DNA of 64,000 bases, from contig NZ_JPRI01000004.1 of NCBI RefSeq assembly GCF_000737765.1, positions 248,001 to 312,000 on the forward strand, in the 5' to 3' direction. The translations under genes and the position numbers were made by a program. Positions 15,209 through 23,513 of the stretch are shown piece by piece. The notes beneath the pieces are model-generated. The model ran no database searches, had not been told where the DNA came from, and was given only the letters and a program-made list of their open reading frames with translations. Positions within the stretch are counted from its first letter, which is position 1, and each line of letters begins with the position of its first letter. The stretch comes from Chryseobacterium vrystaatense. Lineage in GTDB: Bacteria; Bacteroidota; Bacteroidia; Flavobacteriales; Weeksellaceae.

Positions 15209-15401
15209 TTAGTTACAAGTATTATTAGTTACAGGTGCAGTACCTGGTTTGGGTAATCCTCCAATTAAATTAGCTACAGTATCTGGAGTTTGAATATCAA
15301 GAGTATTAGTGTTGACTCCGGCAATTAATTCTTTCTTGTGTGATTTTTCGTCACAGGATAAAAGTAAATAATTTATGAAGTACGGTAATATGAAAATTCA
15401 T
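15209..15401 (-). pseudogene. Frameshifted small lipoprotein or peptide precursor
   Basis: The ATG at 15401 reads MNFHITVLHKLFTFIL and stops. One base away in frame, the sequence continues LLLSCDEKSHKKELIAGVN and ends at 15209 with 46 residues after the Cys. Joined by a single-base shift in the TTTT run around 15359-15364, it gives a lipoprotein-like signal with an L-S-C lipobox. The mature part (TPDTVANLIGGLPKPG, ending PVTNNTCN) has a Gly-Gly pair and a Thr/Asn-rich tail, which also recalls peptide precursors. It may be broken, or the assembly may hold one base error. Confidence 0.4.
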
Positions 15402-15420
15402 AATTGCACATAATATGCAA

Positions 15421-15442
15421 CATGTACACAGGCGTGTACATG
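15421..15442. promoter_or_regulatory. Perfect 9-base inverted repeat, candidate operator
   Basis: CATGTACAC-AGGC-GTGTACATG is a strong palindrome with a 4-base spacer, just upstream of the frameshifted peptide gene. There is no T-run on either strand, so a protein-binding site is likelier than a terminator. The rest of 15443-15554 is AT-rich with no gene seen. Confidence 0.4.
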
Positions 15443-15554
15443 CATTATATTGCATTTAAAGCTAGAACCTTTTCTTATGAGAGATTAATTTGCATAGCAA
15501 TTTCTTACTTTAGATTTTACCAATTATAGAGTGATATTTTTTTCTAAGAATAAA

Positions 15555-16514
15555 TTACGAACCTCTCAACCAGGGAGATTCCACACTCCAGAATATAATA
15601 TTCACGCCCAGATAATGTTCCGCATACTCTACAAACTCTTCTTTGGTGAAAGGTTTTTTAGTTTTAGGATTCGTATAAGTTAATGTAGGTTCCTGAACAG
15701 CCATCGCCACTAAAGGCAATTTTCCTTTATACTGGTTAAAAAAAGGATAGGAATTTTTCATTTGGCCATTTTTATTCGGAACAATATCCGGCCCGCCCAA
15801 TCCTATATTATTTTTGGCGGCCAATTCAAATAATCTCGACATATAGTGATGATCATTGTCCCATTCGCACGGAAAAAAATTGACATATTGCAAAACGTAC
15901 GATGTTTTGAAAGCATTTCTTGCCAATTTCAGATTATCCAGTTCTGCCTGAAAATAACGGTCACAGCTAAAACCTGTTTTATCCCTTTTCATATCAATAT
16001 CAATGGAGGTTTCCGGAAGGTTAATTCCCTGTATTTTTCCATCAAATTTTTCAGCAAGTGCTTCAATAAGTTTCTGATATCTCTTCTGAACGGCAGGGTT
16101 CCACTGCTGCGTTACCCAGCCATTTCCGATGGGTTTGTTTTCGCCCGGATTATCATATTGAGGAACCAGTCCGCCAGTGTATTCTTTTTCATTTAAAATA
16201 TAATCGGGGATATATCTCGCTTCCGGTTCAAAAAACCTGTCCTGAAGCTGAATAAAAAGTTTTCTGTCTAATGAGGTTAGATACTTTAAATCACTTTCAA
16301 TTCTTGAAAAATCGTAAACATCTTTTGAGGTTTCCAACGCTCTCCAGTTGTAAACGATCTGTACGCCACCGATATCTTTCCGTGTGATCATTTTTTCGAT
16401 ACTTTTGAGATCACCGGACGATGTATAAATATAGTTTTGTGGAGTCTGTGCCATTAAAAACTGTAGTCCTGAAAACATCAAACCCAATACAGTCATTGTC
16501 AACCTTCTTTTCAT
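15555..16514 (-). CDS. Secreted protein with a glycoside-hydrolase-like barrel, unassigned family
   Basis: A 319-residue protein with a signal peptide (MKRRLTMTVLGLMFSGLQFLMAQ). The body looks like a (beta/alpha)8 barrel of the GH-A clan: GGVQIVYNWRALETSKDVYD (residues about 48-67), QGINLPETSIDID with a candidate acid/base Glu (about 165-177), then VAMAVQEPTLTY (about 269-280) and VNIIFWSVESPW with a candidate nucleophile Glu near the C-terminus. The ending FWSVESPWL resembles the last strand of such barrels. No CAZy family is recognised, so substrate is unknown. It has its own transcript. Confidence 0.6.
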   Translation of the reverse strand: MKRRLTMTVLGLMFSGLQFLMAQTPQNYIYTSSGDLKSIEKMITRKDIGGVQIVYNWRALETSKDVYDFSRIESDLKYLTSLDRKLFIQLQDRFFEPEARYIPDYILNEKEYTGGLVPQYDNPGENKPIGNGWVTQQWNPAVQKRYQKLIEALAEKFDGKIQGINLPETSIDIDMKRDKTGFSCDRYFQAELDNLKLARNAFKTSYVLQYVNFFPCEWDNDHHYMSRLFELAAKNNIGLGGPDIVPNKNGQMKNSYPFFNQYKGKLPLVAMAVQEPTLTYTNPKTKKPFTKEEFVEYAEHYLGVNIIFWSVESPWLRGS

Positions 16515-16737
16515 AATTGTAAAATATAAGGCTATAATGAATCATTTATCGTGCCCAAAATATTTCCCGGATCTCAAAATGGAACTTGTAGAAAATTATC
16601 AACCTTATTCTTTTAAAAGAAATTACAGATTATTTATATTGAAAATAATTTCTATTTGTATCTGATATTCTTTCATATTTAAATACTATTACTAATTTAG
16701 TACCTTGAAATTTGAATTTAATATAACAACTTTGGAT

Positions 16738-17238
16738 ATGAAAAAATTAATTTTACTGGGTTCAGTATCGGTTTTGCTGATGAACTGTAATAAAAAAACA
16801 GAAACACCGGCAGCAAAAGTTCAAACCGACACTGTAGCAGTCGTTGAGCCTGTAGTAGATACCCTGGGACCAAAATCATTCTGCTATATGGCAGTTACCG
16901 GAAAAGACAGTGTTTTTGCCTCTATTGATGATAATCTGGGAACTATTACCGGAAAACTAGCTTATAAAAACAGTGAAAAAGACAGCTCTAAAGGAGATAT
17001 AACAGGCTTTAAGTCTGGAGATACCCTGAAACTGACCTACGAGTTCCAGTCTGAAGGCACAAAAAGCAAAAGAGATATTTTCTTTATTCAGAAAGATAAT
17101 ACTTTAACGGAAGGAATTGGTGCTCATAAAGAAGAAGACGGACAGTCCAAATATGCTGATGAGAAGAAAATCACTTATAAAGACGGACAAAAACTGGAGC
17201 CTGCAGACTGCAAAGTCGTGACAAAAGCTTTAAAATAG
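16738..17238 (+). CDS. Small lipoprotein of unknown function
   Basis: A 166-residue lipoprotein with signal MKKLILLGSVSVLLMNC and the lipobox Cys at about residue 17. After a Thr/Ala/Pro/Val linker it has a beta-rich domain (KSFCYMAVTGKDSVFASIDD, then GTITGKLAYKNSEKDSSKGD). The GxLxYKNxEKDSSxG pattern recurs in flavobacterial outer-membrane lipoproteins, but no function is known. I moved the start to 16738 because the longer frame begins with TTG 33 bases upstream and would hide the signal peptide. Confidence 0.75.
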   Translation: MKKLILLGSVSVLLMNCNKKTETPAAKVQTDTVAVVEPVVDTLGPKSFCYMAVTGKDSVFASIDDNLGTITGKLAYKNSEKDSSKGDITGFKSGDTLKLTYEFQSEGTKSKRDIFFIQKDNTLTEGIGAHKEEDGQSKYADEKKITYKDGQKLEPADCKVVTKALK

Positions 17239-17293
17239 TCTGAAAAGCTATTTCCACATAGCAGCAGTTACTATCGGCTAATATCATAAAAAT

Positions 17294-17328
17294 ACAAAGG
17301 AGGCTTCGAAATACGAAGCCTCCTTTGT
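17294..17328. terminator. Bidirectional terminator between convergent genes
   Basis: A perfect 15-base stem (ACAAAGGAGGCTTCG, loop AAATA, CGAAGCCTCCTTTGT) with T-rich flanks on both strands. It separates the lipoprotein and threonine aldolase genes. Confidence 0.9.
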
Positions 17329-17336
17329 TATATATT

Positions 17337-18371
17337 TTACTGAAGTTCTCTTTTGATAATCTCTATAAAACGTTCGACAGGCTCATCACCTGTATTCCAA
17401 GAGGTGATCAGACGGATGGCAGAAGATTTTTCATCTATTTTTTTCCAAACAAAAAAATCAAAATGTTCAGACAGAATGGCGATCAGGTCATTGTTGATAA
17501 TAGGGAAAATCTGATTGGTGTAGGTATCAGACAGGAACTGTACTCCCCTTTCCTTCAGTGCATGTTTGATCTTCATGGCCTGAACATTCGCATGTTGAGC
17601 CAGATCAAAATACAGATCATCTTTCATCAGTTCCATAAACTGGATTCCCAAAAGTCTTCCTTTAGCCAGTAATGCACCCTTTTGTTTGATATTGAATGCA
17701 AAATCCTGCTGCAGATCTTTATTATTAATCACAATAGCCTCTCCGATCAATGCTCCGTTTTTGGTTCCGCCCAGATAAAAAATATCAGTAAGTTCTGCTA
17801 CCTTTTCCATGGTAAGATCATTGATTTCACAAGTCAGGCCATGTCCCAGTCGGGCTCCGTCCATAAACAGATACAGATTGTTCTCACGACAGAATCTTGA
17901 AAGTTCTTCCAATTCCTCAGCCAGATAAACTGTTCCCAACTCTGTAGAATTTGAAATATACACCAGCTTAGGCATTACCTGATGCGGAACATTACCGTGA
18001 CCTTCCAGAACAGGAATGATATCAGAAGGTCTCAGCTTACCGTCTTCGGTATCAATACTTAAAACCTTATGTCCTGTAGCTTCAATAGCGCCGGTTTCGT
18101 TATTCAAAATATGCCCGGGTGCTGAAGATATTACACATTGGTAAGGCCTCAGTATTGCCGAAATGACGATCAGGTTGGCCTGCGTTCCTCCGGAGACCAG
18201 ATAAATCTCTGAATCCGTACTGTTAATTTTCTTTTTGATCAGTGTTTTTGCCTGCAAAGAATATTGATCCTCTCCATACCCTGCCTCCTGTTCAAAATTA
18301 GTCTCTGTAAGTGCTTGTAGAATATTCGGGTGACAACCCTCTGAATAGTCGTTTTTAAATGAAAATTTCAT
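17337..18371 (-). CDS. Threonine aldolase/beta-eliminating lyase family PLP enzyme
   Basis: A 344-residue fold-type I PLP enzyme. Members cleave threonine or allo-threonine to glycine and acetaldehyde. Residues about 5-20 hold KNDYSEGCHPNILQAL, the family opening. VSGGTQANLIVISA (about 59-72) is the phosphate-binding loop, FMDGARLGHGL (about 168-178) carries the cofactor-binding Asp, and YLGGTKNGALIGEA (about 198-211) holds the Schiff-base Lys. The first Arg/His contacts of a true low-specificity aldolase were not checked in detail, so specificity is uncertain. It is divergent from a DtxR-like gene. Confidence 0.85.
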   Translation of the reverse strand: MKFSFKNDYSEGCHPNILQALTETNFEQEAGYGEDQYSLQAKTLIKKKINSTDSEIYLVSGGTQANLIVISAILRPYQCVISSAPGHILNNETGAIEATGHKVLSIDTEDGKLRPSDIIPVLEGHGNVPHQVMPKLVYISNSTELGTVYLAEELEELSRFCRENNLYLFMDGARLGHGLTCEINDLTMEKVAELTDIFYLGGTKNGALIGEAIVINNKDLQQDFAFNIKQKGALLAKGRLLGIQFMELMKDDLYFDLAQHANVQAMKIKHALKERGVQFLSDTYTNQIFPIINNDLIAILSEHFDFFVWKKIDEKSSAIRLITSWNTGDEPVERFIEIIKRELQ

Positions 18372-18424
18372 AGAGTAAAATTAAAAAAAGTTAAAATAAC
18401 AAGAGCAGATTTTAGATAATATTT

Positions 18425-18454
18425 TGTTAGATTTGTATTGAAAATCATCTAACA
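18425..18454 (+). promoter_or_regulatory. Palindrome over the DtxR promoter
   Basis: TGTTAGAT (18425-18432) and ATCTAACA (18447-18454) form an 8-base inverted repeat with a 14-base spacer, over the -7 box TAGATTTG (18428-18435). It is a plausible autoregulatory site for the DtxR-family protein. Confidence 0.5.
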
Positions 18455-18456
18455 TT

Positions 18457-19110
18457 TTGAGAACAACATTAACAGAAGAAAACTATTTGAAAGCCCTCTT
18501 TCATTTAGGAGACAATGAAGGGAAAGTGACCATCAATGAACTCAGCAAATTTTTGAATGTAAAAATGCCGAGCGTGAATAATATGATGAAGAAATTTGCC
18601 GAAAAAAAATGGGTCATTTATGAAACATACAAACCCCTTTTAGTTACAGAAAGCGGAAAACGTGAAGCAGCACTTGTTGTACGTAAACACAGGCTTACTG
18701 AGATGTTTCTTGTAAAAAAAATGAACTTTGGCTGGGAAAATGTCCATGAGATTGCAGAACAGCTGGAGCATGTACATTCGCAGATCTTTTTTGACAAGAT
18801 GGATGAGATACTGGATTATCCCAAATTTGATCCACACGGAGAACCCATTCCGGACAAAGACGGGAATATTATCGCGCAGGATCTTCAGAAACTGAGTGTA
18901 TGCAGCGTTGGCGAAACCGTAATTTTTGCGTCTGTTACTCTTTCCGATGACGGTTTCCTAAGCTATCTCAACGAAAGAAAACTACTTCTGAATACTAAAT
19001 TAAAAGTTATTAAAATTGAAGATTTTGATAAATCAATGACGATAGAAATCGGTAATAATAAAGAAGTTCTCAGCAGGAAAGCTACAGAAATAATACTGGT
19101 AAAGAAGTAA
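18457..19110 (+). CDS. DtxR/MntR-family metal-dependent regulator
   Basis: A 217-residue regulator. It starts with TTG, reading MRTTLTEENYLKALFHLGDN, which is needed because the family's first helix ends here and no ATG lies upstream. The winged helix spans about residues 1-65 (LSKFLNVKMPSVNNMMKKFA). The dimer and metal site follow: HRLTEMFLVKKMNFGWENVHE (about 76-96) and EQLEHVHSQIFFDKMDEIL (about 98-116) hold metal-ligand His and Glu. The C-terminal FeoA/SH3-like domain begins near residue 140. Members repress metal uptake genes under manganese or iron sufficiency. The target is not visible here. Confidence 0.9.
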   Translation: MRTTLTEENYLKALFHLGDNEGKVTINELSKFLNVKMPSVNNMMKKFAEKKWVIYETYKPLLVTESGKREAALVVRKHRLTEMFLVKKMNFGWENVHEIAEQLEHVHSQIFFDKMDEILDYPKFDPHGEPIPDKDGNIIAQDLQKLSVCSVGETVIFASVTLSDDGFLSYLNERKLLLNTKLKVIKIEDFDKSMTIEIGNNKEVLSRKATEIILVKK

Positions 19111-19121
19111 AAACAAGGATC

Positions 19122-19153
19122 ATCCGGTGGCCTTCAGCGCTTGGCCACCGGAT
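19122..19153. terminator. Hairpin between convergent genes
   Basis: ATCCGGTGGCC, loop TTCAGCGCTT, GGCCACCGGAT forms an 11-base stem between the DtxR-family and class V aminotransferase genes. No strong T-run follows on the plus strand, so it is a probable shared terminator. Confidence 0.55.
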
Positions 19154-19170
19154 TCCTATATTCTATGGGC

Positions 19171-20337
19171 CTAAGGTGTCAAAATTCTTATTACTTCGTC
19201 AATTTCTTCCGGAGTATTAAAATAGTGAGGCGAAAGCCGGATTGCCCTGTCCAGATTTTTCAGCGTAAAATCTATCAGTGCATTGCCTTTACTGCTTACC
19301 GAAAAATAGACCTTATGGTCTGTAAGTATTTTATAAATGTTTTCAATACTGCCATCGGCTGAACAAAAAGTAACAATACTTCCTAAATGATTTCCCTGAT
19401 CTAAAACTCTTAGACCATTGTCATGAAGTCCAGTTCTTAATCTTTCTGCCAGTTTTTTATTATAATTTTGGATAGACTGCAGACCTACTCCTGTCGCATA
19501 TTTTGCCGCTTCTGCAAAGCCGAGCATCGAACTTATGGAAGTTTCCCAGTGTTCAAATCTTTTTGCAGTTCTAAGCAGCTTATAATCGTCAAAATCAGTC
19601 CATTCCGCACCGGACATATCCAAAAACAAAGGCACCATACCTCTTTCTAAAACTCTGTCCGAAACGTATAAAAATCCCGTTCCTCTTGGTCCCCGCATAA
19701 ATTTCCGGCCTGTAGCAGTAAGGAAATCACATCCTATCTTCTCTACATCTACAACCATTTGTCCAACCGACTGACAGGCATCAACAAAGTAAAGAATGTC
19801 GTAATGGCGACAAAGTTTCCCTACGCCCTCTACATTCTGGATCAGTCCGGAATTGGTTGGAATATGGGTTACCGCAATTAATTTCGGATTGTATTTTTTG
19901 ATCAGATTTTCCAGATTTTCCAGATCAAGTTCATGATTGGAAAGATTTTTAGTTCTGATTATTTTCACGCCCAGTTTCTTCTGAAGGGAAATAAAGGAAA
20001 TCTGATTGGAAATATAATCATCGTTAGTGGTGATAATCACATCCCCGTCTTTAAAAAGAATGCTGGACAAAGCTTTGGCATAAGCATCAGTAGAGCTTAC
20101 CGTAAAGGCTATATTCTCCTCCCCTGCATTAATCAGTTTTGCTGTTTCTGTATAAAACTGGCTGATCTCTCCTTTCTTTCGGTCAGCAGCTCCATAAGCG
20201 CCGTATTGCTGCTCCAGAAGGATGTAGTCCATCATTGTTTTTACTACAATGTCTGGCATCAGTGATCCTCCCGCACTGTTTAAAAATATTTTATCTCCAC
20301 AACCAGCTGTTTCCTTCCTAATGATATCTAAGTCCAT
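19171..20337 (-). CDS. Class V aminotransferase-fold PLP enzyme
   Basis: A 388-residue PLP enzyme of the class V group (cysteine desulfurase, isopenicillin N epimerase, phosphoserine aminotransferase). NSAGGSLMPDIVVKTMMDYI (about 20-39) is the opening of the epimerase-like branch, with TVSSTDAYAKAL (about 79-90) binding phosphate. FVDACQSVGQMVVDVEKIGC (about 166-185) holds the cofactor Asp and Gln. ATGRKFMRGPRGTGFLYV (about 190-207) contains the Schiff-base Lys and the GPRG motif typical of this branch. No cysteine desulfurase active-site Cys loop is evident. The substrate is unknown. Confidence 0.82.
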   Translation of the reverse strand: MDLDIIRKETAGCGDKIFLNSAGGSLMPDIVVKTMMDYILLEQQYGAYGAADRKKGEISQFYTETAKLINAGEENIAFTVSSTDAYAKALSSILFKDGDVIITTNDDYISNQISFISLQKKLGVKIIRTKNLSNHELDLENLENLIKKYNPKLIAVTHIPTNSGLIQNVEGVGKLCRHYDILYFVDACQSVGQMVVDVEKIGCDFLTATGRKFMRGPRGTGFLYVSDRVLERGMVPLFLDMSGAEWTDFDDYKLLRTAKRFEHWETSISSMLGFAEAAKYATGVGLQSIQNYNKKLAERLRTGLHDNGLRVLDQGNHLGSIVTFCSADGSIENIYKILTDHKVYFSVSSKGNALIDFTLKNLDRAIRLSPHYFNTPEEIDEVIRILTP

Positions 20338-20400
20338 GTTCTGCTTACGAATTAATTATTGAGTAGCAAATTTACAAATGAGTGTTTTTTAAACATAAAA

Positions 20401-20428
20401 AAATCCCGAAAATTTCTGTCCGGGATTT
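20401..20428 (-). terminator. Terminator after tssK
   Basis: AAATCCCG with CGGGATTT form a stem around an AAAATTTCTGTC loop, and on the minus strand it is followed by a TTTTTTT run. It ends the tssG-tssN-tssK transcript. Confidence 0.7.
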
Positions 20429-20447
20429 ATATTTCTAATTGTTTTTG

Positions 20448-21587
20448 TTAATCTAAAACGCTCCAGCCTCTCTTCGGATTGGTGTTTGAAGAAACTTCCT
20501 GTTCGTTTACAATGATATTTTCTTTTCTCTGACCAATATAGTCCAGTTCGCTTAGTTTAGAGAAAATAATCTCCAGGCTGCGCAGCATCTGCTGGATATA
20601 CAATAATGGCTCTCCACAATTATGATGGTCATAATTGGTTTCTGCTACAATAGAAAGCTGATTGAGCAAAGTATGCGGTGCAATTTCACTCCATTCTAAG
20701 CTGTAGTTCAGCATTTCTTCCAGCTCGGACGGTACCAGAAGCTGGGTAGAATTATACATATGAAGCGCTAGTTTTGCAAAGGTCTCAATCAGAAATACAG
20801 GTGGTTGCCATGGAATGATATTTCTGAACTGGAAATACATATCTCCAAAAGTATTCACCATCGTCGTACACAGGAATTTAACATTCTGTGCCAATGCAGT
20901 ATTTTGATTTTTATGAGATGCTTTCTGAATAATTTTAAAAGCATACTGTTGCAGATTTCCAATCGATTTTGCATAGCTGTTGTAATAATCGATCAAAGCA
21001 GGATGGCTCTGGATAGAAGTACAAGGTGGGATAAAATTAGAATCTACCTGTGCGATATTGGCTTTTAAATCTACTTTTCCAATGATCAGATAATTTCCAC
21101 CGGAATAACTGCTGTTTAATGAAGTAACCGGAAGCAGCTCGATATGGTGATTGGGCTGTGCGCTTGGATGGCGAGGCGGAATTTCTTCAGGATCAATATC
21201 TCCAAAAGGCACTTTATCGAATGGATTTACAGAGATCAGGATATAATACTCTCCGTCTGCCTGTTCTTCCGTCATCGATTTTGCCAAAGACTTTACACTG
21301 ACTCTCCTGTCGCTCAGATCAATACGGTAACCTGCCATGGTAATGGCACTGCATCTTTTTATAACGAGCTGTACATCATTCGTAGCAGTATTATGAACAT
21401 CAAAAATTGTTTTGTCCGTAAATTCGTTGGAAATAGGCAGAAGCCCATAATTATATGTAGTGATCCCAAGCGAGCTGGCATCTCTGATGGTGTCAATTAA
21501 AAAATTATCCTGATCATTAAGGTGTCTCTGGGAAACTTTCATCCCATCTACCCAATTGATTGCAAAATGTTTAATAGGCTGTATCAT
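20448..21587 (-). CDS. tssK: Type VI secretion baseplate protein TssK (T6SSiii type)
   Basis: A 379-residue protein, shorter than TssK of proteobacterial systems but normal for the Bacteroidota T6SSiii. The N-terminus, AINWVDGMKVSQRHLNDQDN (about 9-28), is the TssK signature 'W.dGm.l...Hf'. The first sandwich domain covers about 1-180 (YGLLPIS, YILISVNPFDKVPFGDIDPE) and the C-terminal helical part contains LEEMLNYSLEWSEIAPHTLL (about 278-297). TssK links the baseplate to the membrane complex. It is the last gene of the tssG-tssN-tssK trio, 27 bases after tssN. Confidence 0.85.
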   Translation of the reverse strand: MIQPIKHFAINWVDGMKVSQRHLNDQDNFLIDTIRDASSLGITTYNYGLLPISNEFTDKTIFDVHNTATNDVQLVIKRCSAITMAGYRIDLSDRRVSVKSLAKSMTEEQADGEYYILISVNPFDKVPFGDIDPEEIPPRHPSAQPNHHIELLPVTSLNSSYSGGNYLIIGKVDLKANIAQVDSNFIPPCTSIQSHPALIDYYNSYAKSIGNLQQYAFKIIQKASHKNQNTALAQNVKFLCTTMVNTFGDMYFQFRNIIPWQPPVFLIETFAKLALHMYNSTQLLVPSELEEMLNYSLEWSEIAPHTLLNQLSIVAETNYDHHNCGEPLLYIQQMLRSLEIIFSKLSELDYIGQRKENIIVNEQEVSSNTNPKRGWSVLD

Positions 21588-21614
21588 ATTTAATACTTTT
21601 TAAATTTTCTGTGA

Positions 21615-22517
21615 TTATGATTTTTTCAATACTCCTTCTTCCTCATGCTGGATCACTCTCTTGCAGATCACGACTTCATTTTCTGAAATGCCGTTTGTGG
21701 AGATGTCCTGGTCGAAATCAATATATCTTCTAAAACTGAAAAATGATTTTTTGGTGTAAAAAATCCAATAATAAGATTCTTTTTCTATATCAGAAAGATG
21801 AATGATAGAGTTTGGATTTTTATGGTTATAGTCATCAACGACTCTATAGAACCAGTCTCCGAAAGTTACCCCGGTCGGCAGCGTCTTGGCCTTGATTCTG
21901 AATCTGTTGGAATCCTCTAAGTTTTTACTTAATTCTACATTCAGTACCATTAATCGGTCAAAATCAACCCCTTCAAAATCAGGAAGTTTCTGGTCTGGAG
22001 AATATCTCCATGTTTTATAGATGTCAAAAGGAATACTGATAAACTGAATATAACAGTAATAAAATACCATTGGAACGACAAAAATCACCATACTGGTAGC
22101 AGCCATTACAGCATACCCCGCTCCCTTGCTTATCCAGTTAAAGATCAGCGTAAACAAAAATCCTCCAAAAGCAATACACGTTAATGAAAGTATGGATTCA
22201 AATAAGATACTCATTCCTACAGAATCAATATGCTTTCTGAAAAATTTGTGTAATAAATTGACATGAATGATCCCGAAAATAAGATAGATGATCTGTGCAA
22301 TAAGATACCAATACGGATTAAAAAGATTGCCGGCAAAACCAAAAATACCAGGCAGGGCAAGACATAAACTGCACAGAAGAACATATATAATAATTACTTT
22401 AATTTTTATCGCAGGTTTGTTTCTTCTGAGCAAGCCCAAAATAAACATCATGATTACTGCGATTAAAGGCATTAATATATACCTTAAAAAAATACCTTTT
22501 ACTGAAGAAATTTCCAT
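21615..22517 (-). CDS. tssN: T6SSiii membrane protein TssN
   Basis: A 300-residue protein with five hydrophobic segments in its first 170 residues (for example FLRYILMPLIAVIMMFILGL near residue 12 and VMAATSMVIFVVPMVFYYCY near 137), and a soluble C-terminal half (about 175-300) with VTFGDWFYRVVDDYNHKNPN. This domain layout fits TssN, which is found only in Bacteroidota T6SS and stands in for the TssJLM membrane complex. Position between tssG and tssK supports the call. The name depends on context and overall topology more than on a strong motif. Confidence 0.75.
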   Translation of the reverse strand: MEISSVKGIFLRYILMPLIAVIMMFILGLLRRNKPAIKIKVIIIYVLLCSLCLALPGIFGFAGNLFNPYWYLIAQIIYLIFGIIHVNLLHKFFRKHIDSVGMSILFESILSLTCIAFGGFLFTLIFNWISKGAGYAVMAATSMVIFVVPMVFYYCYIQFISIPFDIYKTWRYSPDQKLPDFEGVDFDRLMVLNVELSKNLEDSNRFRIKAKTLPTGVTFGDWFYRVVDDYNHKNPNSIIHLSDIEKESYYWIFYTKKSFFSFRRYIDFDQDISTNGISENEVVICKRVIQHEEEGVLKKS

Positions 22518-22571
22518 TAGTTTTTTTTCAAATTTATACTTGGTTGGTCGTTGTAAATATAATAAATTATT

Positions 22572-23513
22572 TTAGAGGAATGTAGAGTATCCAAGACGGC
22601 TGGCATTTCTTTCATCATCTTCCAGACTGAACGAATATTCCTGCTTCTCCGTAATGAAATTCTCCTGTACATCTACAGTTACGGGAAGGAAATAATCATA
22701 TAAAGCCTGAAGAACATTTCTGAAGGGACTCCCCGATATATACTGTTTCATTTCTGAATAAGGAATCGGTCCAATATTGACTACCCAATTCCGTTGTCCG
22801 TCCATGTGTTTTCCGCTTGGAATATAGGTAACTCCCAGTTTGGAATTTCCCAATAACATAGAATCATCGTTTTTTTCAATTCTATCAATAATATTTGGTG
22901 CAAAAGTAACTTCTACGGGTATCTGAAGAAAAGCGGTCATACATCTTTCAAACCATTTCTTGTCGCCCCTGATCTGATGAAAAAACGGCAGAATATAAAT
23001 AAAAATATAGGCACTCTGCTCATCAAGCATTTTGATAAGAGGCCACAGCTCACTTACGGTGTCCAGCAGCGCATCTGTACTGCTTGATATATCAAATTCG
23101 GATTCTTTAAGCAGGGAACTGATTTCCGTAAAAAAAATTTCCAGTTCAAAAGGACGGAAAAACTTACGGGCATCCTCTTCTACTCTTTTCTGCTTACGGA
23201 TTTCACGGACAACAGTATCCACATTCTTTCTCGAAGCTCCCAAAGAAGGCGGATGAAACAGCCCTTCCGGGAGATAATCATAAATACCTTCCCTATATGT
23301 TTCTATAGTGAAGACTTCTTCATCAAATCCTAAATAACTGCTCGAAATGCTTTTGATATCCTTCAGATAAGCCCGATCATTGATCCCGATCCGTTCTATA
23401 AATATATTACTTACGGCACGCTGATATTTCAAAAGGTTCACCGCTACGGCTTCAGCTTTGAAGTCGGTCTGCAGTTTATTGTAATACATGTCTACAATAT
23501 TATTCTCATACAT
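22572..23513 (-). CDS. tssG: Type VI secretion baseplate protein TssG-like (T6SSiii type)
   Basis: A 313-residue soluble protein with no signal peptide. The C-terminal region SKLGVTYIPSGKHMDGQRNW (about 219-238) and NIGPIPYSEMKQYISGSPFR (about 242-261) matches the TssG pattern 'LG...w....f.i.iGPl....f..flPg'. The front half is helical with an FFRPFELEIFFTEI segment. TssG is one of the baseplate wedge proteins. It is the first gene of the trio and the other T6SS genes (tssB, C, D, E, F, H, I) are absent from the window. Confidence 0.75.
   Translation of the reverse strand: MYENNIVDMYYNKLQTDFKAEAVAVNLLKYQRAVSNIFIERIGINDRAYLKDIKSISSSYLGFDEEVFTIETYREGIYDYLPEGLFHPPSLGASRKNVDTVVREIRKQKRVEEDARKFFRPFELEIFFTEISSLLKESEFDISSSTDALLDTVSELWPLIKMLDEQSAYIFIYILPFFHQIRGDKKWFERCMTAFLQIPVEVTFAPNIIDRIEKNDDSMLLGNSKLGVTYIPSGKHMDGQRNWVVNIGPIPYSEMKQYISGSPFRNVLQALYDYFLPVTVDVQENFITEKQEYSFSLEDDERNASRLGYSTFL

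Noticed and set aside
16705-16737. Upstream TTG start for the small lipoprotein
   Set aside because: It would add 11 residues before a clear lipoprotein signal peptide; the ATG at 16738 gives MKKLILLGSVSVLL directly.
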